DNA of 64,000 bases from assembly GCF_049478495.1 (NCBI RefSeq), contig NZ_CP168083.1:620001-684000 (forward strand), read 5' to 3'. Source of the DNA: P36-A1 sp049478495 (GTDB lineage Bacteria > Bacillota_I > Bacilli_A > JAJDGJ01). This document shows, piece by piece, positions 35,147 through 44,090 of the stretch (within the stretch, counting starts at the first letter, position 1; every line of letters starts with the position of its first letter). The notes under the pieces are model-generated. The model made no database searches and had not been told where the DNA came from. It saw only the letters and a program-made list of their open reading frames with translations. The position numbers were made by a program, and so were the translations under genes.

Positions 35147-35175
35147 TTGACTTTTCAATTAGCAAACAATATAAT
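35147..35175 (+). promoter_or_regulatory. Sigma-A promoter
   Basis: TTGACT at 35147-35152 and TATAAT at 35170-35175 with a 17-base spacer. It shows that any in-frame start before about 35182 would not be transcribed from here. Confidence 0.7.
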
Positions 35176-35206
35176 TATAGTTGTAACAGTAAGGAGATGT
35201 AATAGA

Positions 35207-35968
35207 GTGACCTTAAATATAAGTAAAAAAAGATTGGCTGTTTTAATTGTAGAATTATTAATAATTGTATGGCTATTTTTTCAACTAGGGCAACTAATAA
35301 ATTTAAATGCACATGATAATTTAGATTTAAATACAAGATTAATAATTTCAATGGTATTTTTTGCTAGAATATATCTGTTAGTAAACATAAAAGATAATCA
35401 AATTAAAGATCAAAACAAAAATATTATTAGAGGTTTATTTTTAATAGGATTTGTTCTTGTAACAATACCAACAACACCAATAGTTAACTACATAGGGCTT
35501 GCTTTATACATATTGATAAGCATAGTTTCATTAACATGGAAATACAAGGGTATAATATATATACTAGATAAAATCGAAACATATAGAAATGCTAATAAAG
35601 CATATAGTAGTGTAATAATGTACTATTCAGCTTTTTTAATCTTTATGATAATTAGTATAATAGCTAGAGAGTATACAGTAACGTATTTATTATTTTTAAT
35701 ACTATTAATATGTTTTGCGGGATTCCTTTCTTATTCATACTTAAACAAATGTAAAGTAAGTGACAAACAAAAATACTATCTTATTGCAATAACAGTAGCT
35801 ACATCATTATTTTTAATCATTCAAAAATATGTTGATTTTAATATAATAGTTTGTGTAGGAATGATTGTTTTGCTAAGTATTATACCAATAGTAAAAATAA
35901 AAAACGATTACTTTATCGATGTAGAATTATATAATGAAGAAAGATGGCCTACAGTAACATTAATCTAA
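35207..35968 (+). CDS. Multi-pass membrane protein of unknown function
   Basis: The product is 253 residues from GTG 35207, which lies ten bases after AAGGAG and downstream of the promoter at 35147-35175; the longer frame from TTG 35147 would start inside that promoter. About seven transmembrane helices are visible, with a short acidic tail (DVELYNEERWPTVTLI). No family is recognised. A bidirectional terminator follows. Confidence 0.65.
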   Translation: MTLNISKKRLAVLIVELLIIVWLFFQLGQLINLNAHDNLDLNTRLIISMVFFARIYLLVNIKDNQIKDQNKNIIRGLFLIGFVLVTIPTTPIVNYIGLALYILISIVSLTWKYKGIIYILDKIETYRNANKAYSSVIMYYSAFLIFMIISIIAREYTVTYLLFLILLICFAGFLSYSYLNKCKVSDKQKYYLIAITVATSLFLIIQKYVDFNIIVCVGMIVLLSIIPIVKIKNDYFIDVELYNEERWPTVTLI

Positions 35969-35970
35969 AA

Positions 35971-36006
35971 AAAGACTTAGAAATATGATAATTTCTAAGT
36001 CTTTTA
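35971..36006. terminator. Bidirectional terminator between convergent genes
   Basis: A perfect 14-bp stem (AAAGACTTAGAAAT/ATTTCTAAGTCTTT) with A and T runs on both sides. Confidence 0.9.
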
Positions 36007-36012
36007 TTATAA

Positions 36013-36231
36013 TTAAAAGTTTTGAGCAAAACCATTTAAAAATGCAATAACATCGTTAATATATTCAGGTTTAACATTTTCAAGAATTTTTTCATTCAAT
36101 TGATCAGATATATCTTTGCTTCGATTACTAGTAACTAATTTATTAATAACCTCTTTTTGCGCCTCAACATTTTCAGTTTCGGTTCTATCAATAATGTAAT
36201 CATGAATTTGTTTGTGATTTTCATCCATCAT
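36013..36231 (-). CDS. Small acidic helical protein of unknown function
   Basis: The 72-residue product (starting MMDENHKQIHDYII) is charged and predicted helical, with no membrane segment. On the minus strand AAAGGG lies before the ATG pair; the first ATG (36231) is chosen. It converges on the preceding gene across a shared terminator. No family is recognised, but the clean start and terminator support a real gene. Confidence 0.62.
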   Translation of the reverse strand: MMDENHKQIHDYIIDRTETENVEAQKEVINKLVTSNRSKDISDQLNEKILENVKPEYINDVIAFLNGFAQNF

Positions 36232-36356
36232 AAAACACCCTTTCTCATATCTAATTGAATAATATCATTGAAAAAAGCAAAAATAAAGCAAAACACTCTA
36301 ATAAACGCATGACAAAACATTTATAAACAAAACTATTTCTTATAAATCAGATTAAA

Positions 36357-36365
36357 TGTTATAAT
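36357..36365 (+). promoter_or_regulatory. Extended -10 promoter
   Basis: TGTTATAAT at 36357-36365, 25 bases before the next start, with a weak TTCTTA at the -35 position. Confidence 0.5.
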
Positions 36366-36389
36366 AAATAATATCAAGGAGGGATTAAC

Positions 36390-36887
36390 ATGAATAATAA
36401 TGTAAAAAATAAATTTGGATTTTATGCAGTCGTTTTTTCAGGTGTTTTAACAGTACTAGTACTAATAATGGCGGTAATGGTATTACAAACATCTAATACA
36501 GCAAATTTTCAAGATGCATTAAAAGCACAATTTGATTCGTTTGGAATTGATATTTCTACTTATGGATTTACAATGAGTGAGCTAATAAGTGCAATGAAAC
36601 AGGCAATGTTGTTATTTGTAGTCTATTTAGGTGCAATATTTATCTGTGGAACATTTGGCTATCGTAACAACAATCCTAGAGGATTTTTAGCGGCTTTCAT
36701 CTTGAGTATATTGTTTACAATCTTTATGGTGTTCAGTAGTTCAATGGTTATGATGATGATTTCAGTAGCCTTAACAACTATGTATTATTTTGCTTATAAA
36801 TTCAGTAAATTTATTAAACAAAATAGTAACAGTATCATAAATACAACAAATGAAGAAAAAACAGTAATAGATATTGATGCTGAATAG
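36390..36887 (+). CDS. Four-helix membrane protein of unknown function
   Basis: The 165-residue product has four hydrophobic segments: helix 1 near residues 10-32, then a soluble loop, helix 2 near 70-90, and a close pair rich in Met, Phe and Ser (VMMMISVALTTMYYFAYKF). The tail is acidic. The layout resembles DUF4064-type small membrane proteins, but I cannot confirm it. AAGGAGGG precedes the ATG and the stop lies within a terminator stem. Confidence 0.65.
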   Translation: MNNNVKNKFGFYAVVFSGVLTVLVLIMAVMVLQTSNTANFQDALKAQFDSFGIDISTYGFTMSELISAMKQAMLLFVVYLGAIFICGTFGYRNNNPRGFLAAFILSILFTIFMVFSSSMVMMMISVALTTMYYFAYKFSKFIKQNSNSIINTTNEEKTVIDIDAE

Positions 36888-36913
36888 GATAGTCATAGAC
36901 TATCCTATTTTTA
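36883..36913 (+). terminator. Intrinsic terminator
   Basis: A 12-bp stem (AATAGGATAGTC/GACTATCCTATT), ATA loop, T tail; it contains the preceding stop codon. Confidence 0.88.
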
Positions 36914-36931
36914 AAAAAGGAGATAATTAAA

Positions 36932-38191
36932 ATGGAGAAAAAAGCAATCTTGATAGGAGTAGGTACCTATCCTAAAAAATTAGAAGAAAGCATGTGGGAA
37001 TTAAGAAATCTAGCAAAAGCAAATAATATATCATTAGCAGAAATAATTACACAACCATTACAAAAGCCAAATAATGCTACCTACTTTGGAAAAGGGAAAA
37101 TCCAAGAAGTGTGTAAAATAATAGATAATGATAAAAGCATAAATTATCTAATAGCTAATGATGAACTTTCACCATCACAAGTGCGAAATATTGAAGAATT
37201 ATTAACAAGAGAAGATGTAGTAATAATAGATAGAACTCTATTAATATTAGATATATTTTCACAAAGAGCAAGAACTAGAGAAGCTAAACTACAAGTTAAA
37301 ATAGCTTTATTACAACATGAACTAGCTCATCTAGTATCTAGTGATGAAGGATATGATCAACAACGAGGTGGAGGTACATCAAACAGAGGTTCAGGAGAAA
37401 AGAAGATAGATACTGATAGAAGAGTACTTAATAAAAAAATACAAGAATTAAAAAAAGAAATAGAACAAAGTGAAGTATCTCGTTTTGAACAAAGAAAACA
37501 AAGAGTTAATACAGATAAATATTTAGTTTCACTAGTAGGATATACCAATGCAGGTAAATCTACATTAATGAATAAACTAATCAGTGAAGATGAATCTAAA
37601 AAAGTCTTTGAAAAAGATATGTTATTTGCAACTTTAGCAACATCAGTTAGAAAAATGTTTCTTCCAAATCACCGTGAAATACTATTAAGTGATACTGTTG
37701 GATTTATTGAAAAGTTACCACATAGTTTAGTCAATTCATTTAAAACAACCCTAGAAGAAGCAATAGAAGCAGATTTGTTATTACATGTAGTAGATTATTC
37801 TAATCCACAATATGAAAGTCAAATAAAAGTAACAAATCAAACATTAAAAGAAATTGGAGTAAGTGATCAAACTAAAATGATTTACATTTACAACAAAGCA
37901 GATAATGTAAAAAAAGCAAAATATCCAACTTTTGAAAAAAATATACTAACAATAAGTGCCAAAGAAGATACTAGCATTGAAATGTTAAAAGAAGTAATTC
38001 AAAATAGCTTATATCCAAACAACAAAACATATAATGTTGTAATACCATACAATATGTACAAAGATCTTGATTATTTCATAAGAAATGTTAATGTTTATGA
38101 AATGGATGATAGTGAAGAAGGGGTAGTTTTAAAAGTAGATCTAACACAAGAAGAAGCAGATACTTATAAAGACTACATTAAAAGTGAATAG
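36932..38191 (+). CDS. hflX: GTPase HflX
   Basis: The 419-residue protein has the HflX N-terminal domain (TYFGKGKIQEV near residue 49, GGTSNRGSGEKKIDTDRR before a coiled coil) and a G domain with GYTNAGKSTLMNKL, DTVGFIEKLPH and NKAD. HflX splits stalled ribosomes under stress. AAAAAAGGAG precedes the ATG. It heads a coupled four-gene group that ends with an AlkA-like glycosylase. Confidence 0.94.
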   Translation: MEKKAILIGVGTYPKKLEESMWELRNLAKANNISLAEIITQPLQKPNNATYFGKGKIQEVCKIIDNDKSINYLIANDELSPSQVRNIEELLTREDVVIIDRTLLILDIFSQRARTREAKLQVKIALLQHELAHLVSSDEGYDQQRGGGTSNRGSGEKKIDTDRRVLNKKIQELKKEIEQSEVSRFEQRKQRVNTDKYLVSLVGYTNAGKSTLMNKLISEDESKKVFEKDMLFATLATSVRKMFLPNHREILLSDTVGFIEKLPHSLVNSFKTTLEEAIEADLLLHVVDYSNPQYESQIKVTNQTLKEIGVSDQTKMIYIYNKADNVKKAKYPTFEKNILTISAKEDTSIEMLKEVIQNSLYPNNKTYNVVIPYNMYKDLDYFIRNVNVYEMDDSEEGVVLKVDLTQEEADTYKDYIKSE

Positions 38192-38192
38192 T

Positions 38193-38822
38193 ATGAGTTA
38201 TTTAAATATTTTAAATTCAATAGAAAATAAATATGAATATGGATTAAGCGACAAACAATTTTTAAAAGATGCTGAAAAGACACTTCAATCAACTAAAATA
38301 CTAAGTTTAATAAGCAAACTAAAAGTTAAAACTTTTGATGATGTAAACTTGATTAATCAAAACATAATGGCAGTAATTGAAATAATCACAACTAGTAAGT
38401 TAATAACAAAAGATATCGAAAATAAATATCTTAATTTACTTCAAGATAAAAAATATCGTTTTCCTTATTTAATGGCTTTACAACAACAATTATTAAACCC
38501 ATATAAAGATAATTTTTACTTAGTCATAAACATACTACAAAAATATGATGAAGAATATAAAACAAACATTAGTAATTATAATATAGTTACTTTGTTAGTA
38601 GCCTATCTTTATAATAATAGCGAATATTTCATCGATAGTAATATCATCAACCATTTTTTAAAAGATATTGAAAGTGATTACTATTTAGATAGTGTACCGA
38701 CAGCTCAAAATTATGAAATAATCAAAGAAATTTTAAATGATTTTAAGCAAACTAATCCTAAGTTAAATAATTTAGATAATTTGACTTTTATTTATCTTTT
38801 AAAGGAGAATTCAAATGGATAA
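38193..38822 (+). CDS. Protein of unknown family, first of a tandem paralogue pair
   Basis: The 209-residue product (ATG 38193, one base after the hflX stop) is hydrophilic and mainly helical, without membrane segments. It is similar to the next gene: YEYGLSDKQFLKDAEKTL here against YPQGIDDKQFYSDNKRLL there, and IESDYYLDSVPTAQNYEIIK against IESDVKYVSTPNYQTYIEIK. A GTG at 38184 is an alternative start. The ribosome binding site is poor, so translation is probably coupled to hflX. No function can be given. Confidence 0.7.
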   Translation: MSYLNILNSIENKYEYGLSDKQFLKDAEKTLQSTKILSLISKLKVKTFDDVNLINQNIMAVIEIITTSKLITKDIENKYLNLLQDKKYRFPYLMALQQQLLNPYKDNFYLVINILQKYDEEYKTNISNYNIVTLLVAYLYNNSEYFIDSNIINHFLKDIESDYYLDSVPTAQNYEIIKEILNDFKQTNPKLNNLDNLTFIYLLKENSNG

Positions 38823-39468
38823 ACATTTTAAAGCAATAGACAGTTTATTTTTAAATAAATATCCTCAAGGAATAGATGATAAACAATTTTATAGTGATAA
38901 TAAAAGACTACTAGTATCAAAAAAAATCATAAAATTAGTTAATGAGTTTAATCTAGAAGATTTAAAAATAAACGATAGAACTATGCAACAAAAAAACATT
39001 AATTTTATTATAAGAATAGTATCAATGACATCAGCAGTATCAGTATTTGAAAAAGTAGCATTAAAAAATTATTTAAGTGATAAAAGAACTTGGGATGAGT
39101 TTTTATCATCGCTATATAACTTTATAACAAATAATAATGAAGAAAACTTTAATTATTTTGTTCATATTTTAAGTTTAAAAAAGTTAGAAAAGAATTCTAA
39201 TCCTGCTAAATGGCCAGTGATAACTTTTTTACTAAGAATATTTAATGCAGATACAGAGATATTTATTAAACCAACTACTATAAAAAAGATGTTGTATTTA
39301 ATTGAAAGTGATGTTAAATATGTTAGTACTCCAAACTACCAAACATATATTGAAATAAAAAAAATAATACTCGATTACAAAAAACAATCTAAAGTAGTAA
39401 AAGATGCTAATAATATAATAGTACAAGGAATTATTCAGGCTGTTGTTAAAGGAGCATATACATTATGA
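38815..39468 (+). CDS. Protein of unknown family, second of a tandem paralogue pair
   Basis: The 217-residue product is a diverged duplicate of the preceding gene, with the same order of conserved blocks at the N-terminus and around residue 168. AAAGGAG lies before the ATG, inside the end of the first copy. It ends in TGA, overlapping the ATG of the next gene (ATGA), and is the only native gene in the window that I saw ending in TGA. No family is recognised. Confidence 0.72.
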   Translation: MDKHFKAIDSLFLNKYPQGIDDKQFYSDNKRLLVSKKIIKLVNEFNLEDLKINDRTMQQKNINFIIRIVSMTSAVSVFEKVALKNYLSDKRTWDEFLSSLYNFITNNNEENFNYFVHILSLKKLEKNSNPAKWPVITFLLRIFNADTEIFIKPTTIKKMLYLIESDVKYVSTPNYQTYIEIKKIILDYKKQSKVVKDANNIIVQGIIQAVVKGAYTL

Positions 39469-40067
39469 TAATTGATGCTTATGATATAAATGCATTAAAT
39501 CATTTTAAAAGTGCAGATCCAATATTATACAATGCAATGATTGAAATAGGACCCCTGACAAGAGAAGGAATAGACGATGGTTTTAAAGCTTTAGTATTTC
39601 AAATCATTTCACAACAAATAAGTACAAAAGCAGCTTTGACAATAAAAAATCGTCTTCTAGATACAATAACAGACATTAGTCCTAAAAGTATTTTGGAATT
39701 AGATAAAGAAAGCTTACAAAAAATTGGTTTGACATATCGAAAATGTGATTATATATTTGCCCTTGCTTTGGCAACTCAAAATAATACAATTAACTTTGAA
39801 CTAATGTCAAAAATGAGTAATGAAGAAATAATAAAAGTATTACTTCCACTCCCTGGAATAGGTATATGGACAGTTGAAATGTTCTTACTATTTACTTTAA
39901 ATAGAAATGACATAATCTCTTATAATGATTTAATGATAAGAGTTGGAATGGAAAAACTCTATAATTATGACAAATTAGATAAAAAAACTTTTTTGAAACA
40001 TCAAGAAATATATGGACAATATGCTACTATTGCATCAATATACTTATGGCATATATCAAAAAAATAA
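39465..40067 (+). CDS. DNA-3-methyladenine glycosylase II-like protein (HhH-GPD superfamily)
   Basis: The 200-residue protein has the HhH-GPD layout of AlkA-type base excision enzymes without the AlkA N-terminal domain: FQIISQQISTKAA, the IGLTYRKCDYI segment, the helix-hairpin-helix LPGIGIWTVEMFLL and a catalytic-loop Asp in SYNDLMIRVGMEK. It removes alkylated bases from DNA. It starts on the ATGA overlap after the paralogue pair, preceded by AAAGGAG, and its stop begins a long palindromic terminator. Confidence 0.87.
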   Translation: MIIDAYDINALNHFKSADPILYNAMIEIGPLTREGIDDGFKALVFQIISQQISTKAALTIKNRLLDTITDISPKSILELDKESLQKIGLTYRKCDYIFALALATQNNTINFELMSKMSNEEIIKVLLPLPGIGIWTVEMFLLFTLNRNDIISYNDLMIRVGMEKLYNYDKLDKKTFLKHQEIYGQYATIASIYLWHISKK

Positions 40068-40115
40068 AAAAAGCTTTAATGCATTGATTATTTAATCATG
40101 CATTAAAGCTTTTTT
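40067..40115 (+). terminator. Long palindromic terminator upstream of the adhesin gene
   Basis: An 18-bp stem (AAAAAAGCTTTAATGCAT and its complement) continues into TGATTA/TAATCA, giving an almost perfect 49-base palindrome with a T tail. Its core is shared with the hairpin at 42258-42304. Confidence 0.9.
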
Positions 40116-40344
40116 AATTGGTAGAAAATGATAATAAAGATATATACTATTATTAATACTAATCTTTAAATCACATATAATACAATAAAACTACACTAAA
40201 TCTAATTAGTGCAACAAAAAATTTCACACCTTTTTTTAGAATAAATATAGAATTATTTATGATATCAAAATGTTATTACTCTGAAATAAGGCTTTACTTA
40301 TCGAGATAAGTACAAAAATGTTGTTTAAGTGTGCAAAAATGAAT
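40116..40344. other. Intergenic region upstream of the adhesin promoter
   Basis: No ORF or RNA gene supported. A 7-bp inverted repeat (ACTTATC/GATAAGT, 40296-40311) lies 34 bases before the -35 element and could bind a regulator. Confidence 0.45.
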
Positions 40345-40373
40345 TTGACAAAAATAACACAATTATATATAAT
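40345..40373 (+). promoter_or_regulatory. Consensus promoter of the surface protein gene
   Basis: TTGACA at 40345-40350 and TATAAT at 40368-40373 with a 17-base spacer; a perfect sigma-A promoter. Confidence 0.85.
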
Positions 40374-40399
40374 CTATCATGAGAAAGAGGGAGTTAATT

Positions 40400-42070
40400 A
40401 TGAAAAAGAAAACGCATTTAATTATTGGTCTTTTTGCCGTTATTTTTGGCATTTTCATCAACGGATTTAGTGGAGTTCAAGTTTTAGCAGCAACAGATTT
40501 CGGAGATCAATTTATTACCAAAGCTGAATTACAGGATTCAAATGGGAATCCATCAAATTCATTTGGTCAATATGATACAATGAATGCTCATTACGAGTTT
40601 TCAATTCCAGATAATGTTCAGATAAAAGCAGGAGATAAGATGACTATTGATTTACCTAAAGAGTTAACATTATCTACAGATTTAAAATTTGAATTAACAG
40701 ATGGTGCTGGTAATCCTATTGGGCATGCAACTGTAGATAAAACAACAGGAAAAGTTACAATTGTCTTTACAGACTATTATGAAACACATCCTGATAACAA
40801 AAATGGTTCATTTAATATTACTACTCAATGGAATCAAGAAAACATTGAAGTAGGTACAGATAATCCAATTGATTGGGGAACTGGTGGTAGCTCAAATATC
40901 CATATAGATGGTGGTGAAGGACCAAGTGTAGATGAAAAACTATATAAATGGGGATCAGTAGATGCTAATGATCCTTCAATTATTCATTGGGTTGTCAGAG
41001 TAAATTTTGCAAGTGAAGAAATTCAAGATGCTGTATATACTGATACATTAGGTCCAAATCAAACATTGATACCAGGTACTTATGCTGGCTACCATGTTGC
41101 ATCTTGGAATTCTGATGGAACACCAAATGCTGGAGCATACTTAACACAAGGGCAGTTTACAACAATTAGTGATACAGAATTCTCTGTAGAATTAGGAAAC
41201 TTAAAAGATTGTGTTTATATAACTTACGATGCTCAATCAACTGATGATGGCGCATCAAGTGAATATACAAATGCTGGTAAACTAGTTGGAACAGACTATG
41301 AAACTCAAGAAATAACAGTACATACACCAAGCACTGGTGGTAGTGGTTCTGGAAGTGGAAATAATCAAAGTGTTGTTTTAACAAAAAAAGATTCTGAAGA
41401 CAATCAAAAATATTTAGCAGGAGCAATCTTTAAGTTGCTTGATGGTTCAGGAAAAGTTGTTAAAGATAATTTAGTAACAGATAGTTCAGGAAAACTAAAG
41501 GTGAACAATTTAGCTTCTGGTAATTATCAGTTCATAGAAACTGCAGCTCCAAAGGGATATGTATTAGATAAAACACCAATTGATTTTAAAATTGTTGATA
41601 ATCAAGATGTAGCTGTAAAAGTAAGTATGGTTAATAAGAAAATTCAATTAGGTAGTGTAGTCTTAACTAAAATTGATAGTAAAACTAATAAAACTTTAGC
41701 TGGTGCAGAATTTAAGCTATTAGACAATGTTGGAAAAGTATTAAAAACTGACTTAGTAACTAATAAACATGGCAAATTGACTATTTCTGATTTAAAAGCA
41801 GGTAAATATCAACTAGTTGAAACTAAAGCACCTAAAGGTTATGTATTAGATGCAACGCCAGTTTCATTTGAAATTACAGCTAATCAAACAAGTGCTGTTC
41901 AAGTAAAAAAAGCTAATAAACCAAAAACTTCAACTGTTCATGTTGTTGATAAAAAGCAAGAAAAATTACCACAAACAAGTTTAGGAAATAACTTACTATT
42001 TAGTTTAATAGCCCTAGCTATTTCAAGTACTCTTTTAGGAAGTTCTTACTTATTAAAAAAGAATAAATAG
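40400..42070 (+). CDS. LPXTG-like cell-wall-anchored adhesin with SpaA/Cna_B repeats
   Basis: The 556-residue precursor has a signal peptide (about 1-32, ending VLAAT) and an N-terminal Ig-like adhesin region resembling collagen-binding or SdrG-type domains. A Gly/Ser linker (TGGSGSGSGNN) is followed by two SpaA/Cna_B prealbumin-like repeats. Each repeat has a start lysine (VLTKKDS, VLTKIDS) and a YQ(F/L)(I/V)ET.APKGYVLD box whose Glu normally catalyses an internal isopeptide bond. The end carries sorting signal LPQTS, a hydrophobic helix and KKNK. I start at ATG 40400 after AGGGAG, not the ATG at 40379, which lies near the transcription start. No sortase gene is in the window. Confidence 0.9.
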   Translation: MKKKTHLIIGLFAVIFGIFINGFSGVQVLAATDFGDQFITKAELQDSNGNPSNSFGQYDTMNAHYEFSIPDNVQIKAGDKMTIDLPKELTLSTDLKFELTDGAGNPIGHATVDKTTGKVTIVFTDYYETHPDNKNGSFNITTQWNQENIEVGTDNPIDWGTGGSSNIHIDGGEGPSVDEKLYKWGSVDANDPSIIHWVVRVNFASEEIQDAVYTDTLGPNQTLIPGTYAGYHVASWNSDGTPNAGAYLTQGQFTTISDTEFSVELGNLKDCVYITYDAQSTDDGASSEYTNAGKLVGTDYETQEITVHTPSTGGSGSGSGNNQSVVLTKKDSEDNQKYLAGAIFKLLDGSGKVVKDNLVTDSSGKLKVNNLASGNYQFIETAAPKGYVLDKTPIDFKIVDNQDVAVKVSMVNKKIQLGSVVLTKIDSKTNKTLAGAEFKLLDNVGKVLKTDLVTNKHGKLTISDLKAGKYQLVETKAPKGYVLDATPVSFEITANQTSAVQVKKANKPKTSTVHVVDKKQEKLPQTSLGNNLLFSLIALAISSTLLGSSYLLKKNK

Positions 42071-42107
42071 ATAATAAAGACAAAAAACAATTTAATATAA
42101 AACGATG

Positions 42108-42146
42108 AAAACACCTGTAATATATCATATAATACAGGTGTTTTTT
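42108..42146 (+). terminator. Intrinsic terminator of the adhesin gene
   Basis: A 12-bp stem (AAAACACCTGTA/TACAGGTGTTTT) with an AT-rich loop and T run. Confidence 0.9.
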
Positions 42147-42257
42147 AGCAAATATATCAATGTCTTCATTTCATTTGCCATTAATAGACTTATTAATCCA
42201 GATGCAATAGGGTATTAGATAGCTAAAATTATCATTTGTTTTAGGTAGTAGCAATAT

Positions 42258-42304
42258 AAAAGGCTGTAATGCTTGATTAAATAATCAATGCGTTACAGCC
42301 TTTT
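42258..42304. terminator. Second palindromic hairpin, probable terminator of the minus-strand VanZ-like gene
   Basis: Arms AAAAGGCTGTAATGC and GCGTTACAGCCTTTT enclose TTGATT/AATCAA. Read on the minus strand, its core GCATTGATTATTTAATCA is the same as in the hairpin at 40067-40115. Confidence 0.8.
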
Positions 42305-42310
42305 TATTGT

Positions 42311-42961
42311 TTAAAAAAAGAAATTGTTTATTAATAATAATATTATAGCTAGTGTTATTATCAAATTAAAAACAAGTCTAATATCATAACTACTATTGTT
42401 GTAATGTTCGCTTTTTTCTTTTACTAATTTGTAATAAATACTACCAAAGCTAAATCCAATTATGTATAGTAAGATATCAGATAAATCAAATACACCTACT
42501 TTGAAAAAGAATTGAAATCCTTCAATAATAAAGGATAATAAAATAATGAAGATAAAGCCAAATTTTAAACCTAATCGGTGATAAAAATAACCAATTGGTA
42601 TAAACATAATAATATTACCAACCAATAAGGTGAATTGAATCATAGATGGGTGGTAAAAAAATAAAGGTATAAAATCTAATGTAGAAGAATCTATTACATC
42701 ATTATTTTTGAAAAATAATAGATATAGAAGAACTGCAAGATAAGAAGCAAATATAAATAGAACCTCTAAGATATTAAGTTGATATTTTTTAATATATAAT
42801 TTATAGCAAATATCTAAGTAGAAGAATACAAGTATACTAGATATTATATTGAATACAACAACAGGTAAGTTAGTTAAAACAACTAATTTAGAAGAAAAAA
42901 AGAATAGATATATTAAAGTTAATATAAATATAATTAAATATGATTTTTGTGTTTTACTCAT
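42311..42961 (-). CDS. VanZ-like family membrane protein
   Basis: The 216-residue product has about six transmembrane helices. The VanZ core is visible: NIIMFIPIGYFYHRLG, then LSFIIEGFQFFFKVGVFDLSD and a glycine-containing final helix (LYIIGFSFGSIYY). VanZ proteins give low-level teicoplanin resistance in some enterococci, but most members have no known role. AAAGGAG precedes the ATG on the minus strand. It ends at the shared palindromic hairpin. Confidence 0.82.
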   Translation of the reverse strand: MSKTQKSYLIIFILTLIYLFFFSSKLVVLTNLPVVVFNIISSILVFFYLDICYKLYIKKYQLNILEVLFIFASYLAVLLYLLFFKNNDVIDSSTLDFIPLFFYHPSMIQFTLLVGNIIMFIPIGYFYHRLGLKFGFIFIILLSFIIEGFQFFFKVGVFDLSDILLYIIGFSFGSIYYKLVKEKSEHYNNSSYDIRLVFNLIITLAIILLLINNFFF

Positions 42962-43136
42962 TTACTTAACTCCTTTCGCTTAATGTATTATATCATAAAA
43001 AGAAAAATAGTTGTGAGCATATTAGAAATAATAGTTGTTAAAAATAAATAGACTAATAATATTTATAGTAAATAAAAAGTAGACTATTCCATGTGAATAT
43101 GGCTTGAATATTAGTGCTAATCTTATTTAGATAATG

Positions 43137-43142
43137 TATAAT
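43137..43142 (+). promoter_or_regulatory. -10 element of the degV promoter
   Basis: TATAAT at 43137-43142, 28 bases before the start; no convincing -35 hexamer. Confidence 0.4.
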
Positions 43143-43170
43143 AAAAATTGTTTAAAAGGGAGTGATTAAA

Positions 43171-44025
43171 GTGAAAATTGCATATTTATTAGACAGTTCA
43201 AGCTCCTTGAAAAAAGATAATGAACTTAAATCAATGTCTAATGTATATTATTTACCATTAAGTATAATGATTGATGGACAAGAACACCATGATTTAGATT
43301 GTCAAAATGGAAATAATGAATTAGATGAAAAAATAAAAACTGCTAAAAATATAAGTACATCTCAACCAACATTTCAAACAATTCAGAATGTACTTGAAAA
43401 AATAAAAGAAGATGGCTATGATGTTTTAGTTAGCTCATTATTAGGTAGTGGTCTTTCAAACACTCAAAATTTAGTTTATAGCATTGCTTTAGAAATGAAA
43501 CTTACAATTGTACAGCTTGATTGTAAGGGAATAGGACCAATGTCTAGAGCTGCTATTAGAAAATTTAGATCTGAAACAGCAAAAGGATTATCATTAGTTC
43601 AGGCACAAACAAATGTGCAGCATATGTTAGATGTATCCAATTGTTATGGTGTAATTGCTGATGTTGCAACTTTGCGTAAATCAGGAAGGATATCTAGAAC
43701 AAATGCTTTAATAAAATCTTTAATGGATGTTAAACAAGTTGTAATGTGTGATAAGAATTGTTGTGGAAGAATTAAAGGAATTGCTAGTATTAGAACTAAT
43801 TCAAAAGCTATTGATAGAATGGTTGAAGAAGCATTTAAAAATATAGTTTCTAAAGAATACACTTTTTGGATTGGACATTATAAGGCAGAGGACTTAATAG
43901 AAGCAACAGTTGCTGCTATTAAGAAAAGAGATATAAATGCCAAAATTGAAATATTAGAACTAACAGATACTGTAGGAGTCCACACAGGACCACACTGCAT
44001 CTCATTAATGACTGTAAGAAATTAG
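43171..44025 (+). CDS. DegV family fatty-acid-binding protein
   Basis: The 284-residue protein has the DegV fold motifs: IAYLLDSSSSL at the N-terminus, LPLSIMIDG, the ISTSQPTFQTI segment that contacts the fatty acid carboxylate, and a C-terminal GVHTGPHCISLMTV. DegV/FakB proteins present fatty acids to a kinase for phospholipid synthesis; the kinase gene is not nearby. I start at GTG 43171, eight bases after AAGGGAG; the GTG at 43162 lies within that site. Confidence 0.9.
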   Translation: MKIAYLLDSSSSLKKDNELKSMSNVYYLPLSIMIDGQEHHDLDCQNGNNELDEKIKTAKNISTSQPTFQTIQNVLEKIKEDGYDVLVSSLLGSGLSNTQNLVYSIALEMKLTIVQLDCKGIGPMSRAAIRKFRSETAKGLSLVQAQTNVQHMLDVSNCYGVIADVATLRKSGRISRTNALIKSLMDVKQVVMCDKNCCGRIKGIASIRTNSKAIDRMVEEAFKNIVSKEYTFWIGHYKAEDLIEATVAAIKKRDINAKIEILELTDTVGVHTGPHCISLMTVRN

Positions 44026-44029
44026 CTAG

Positions 44030-44051
44030 AATGGTACCTCTGTGTACCATT
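44030..44051 (+). terminator. Weak hairpin after degV
   Basis: An 8-bp stem (AATGGTAC/GTACCATT) with a 6-base loop but no T run; a weak terminator or processing hairpin. Confidence 0.4.
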
Positions 44052-44090
44052 TATTAGCGTAAAAATATAATTAGAAAGAGATTGGTATTA

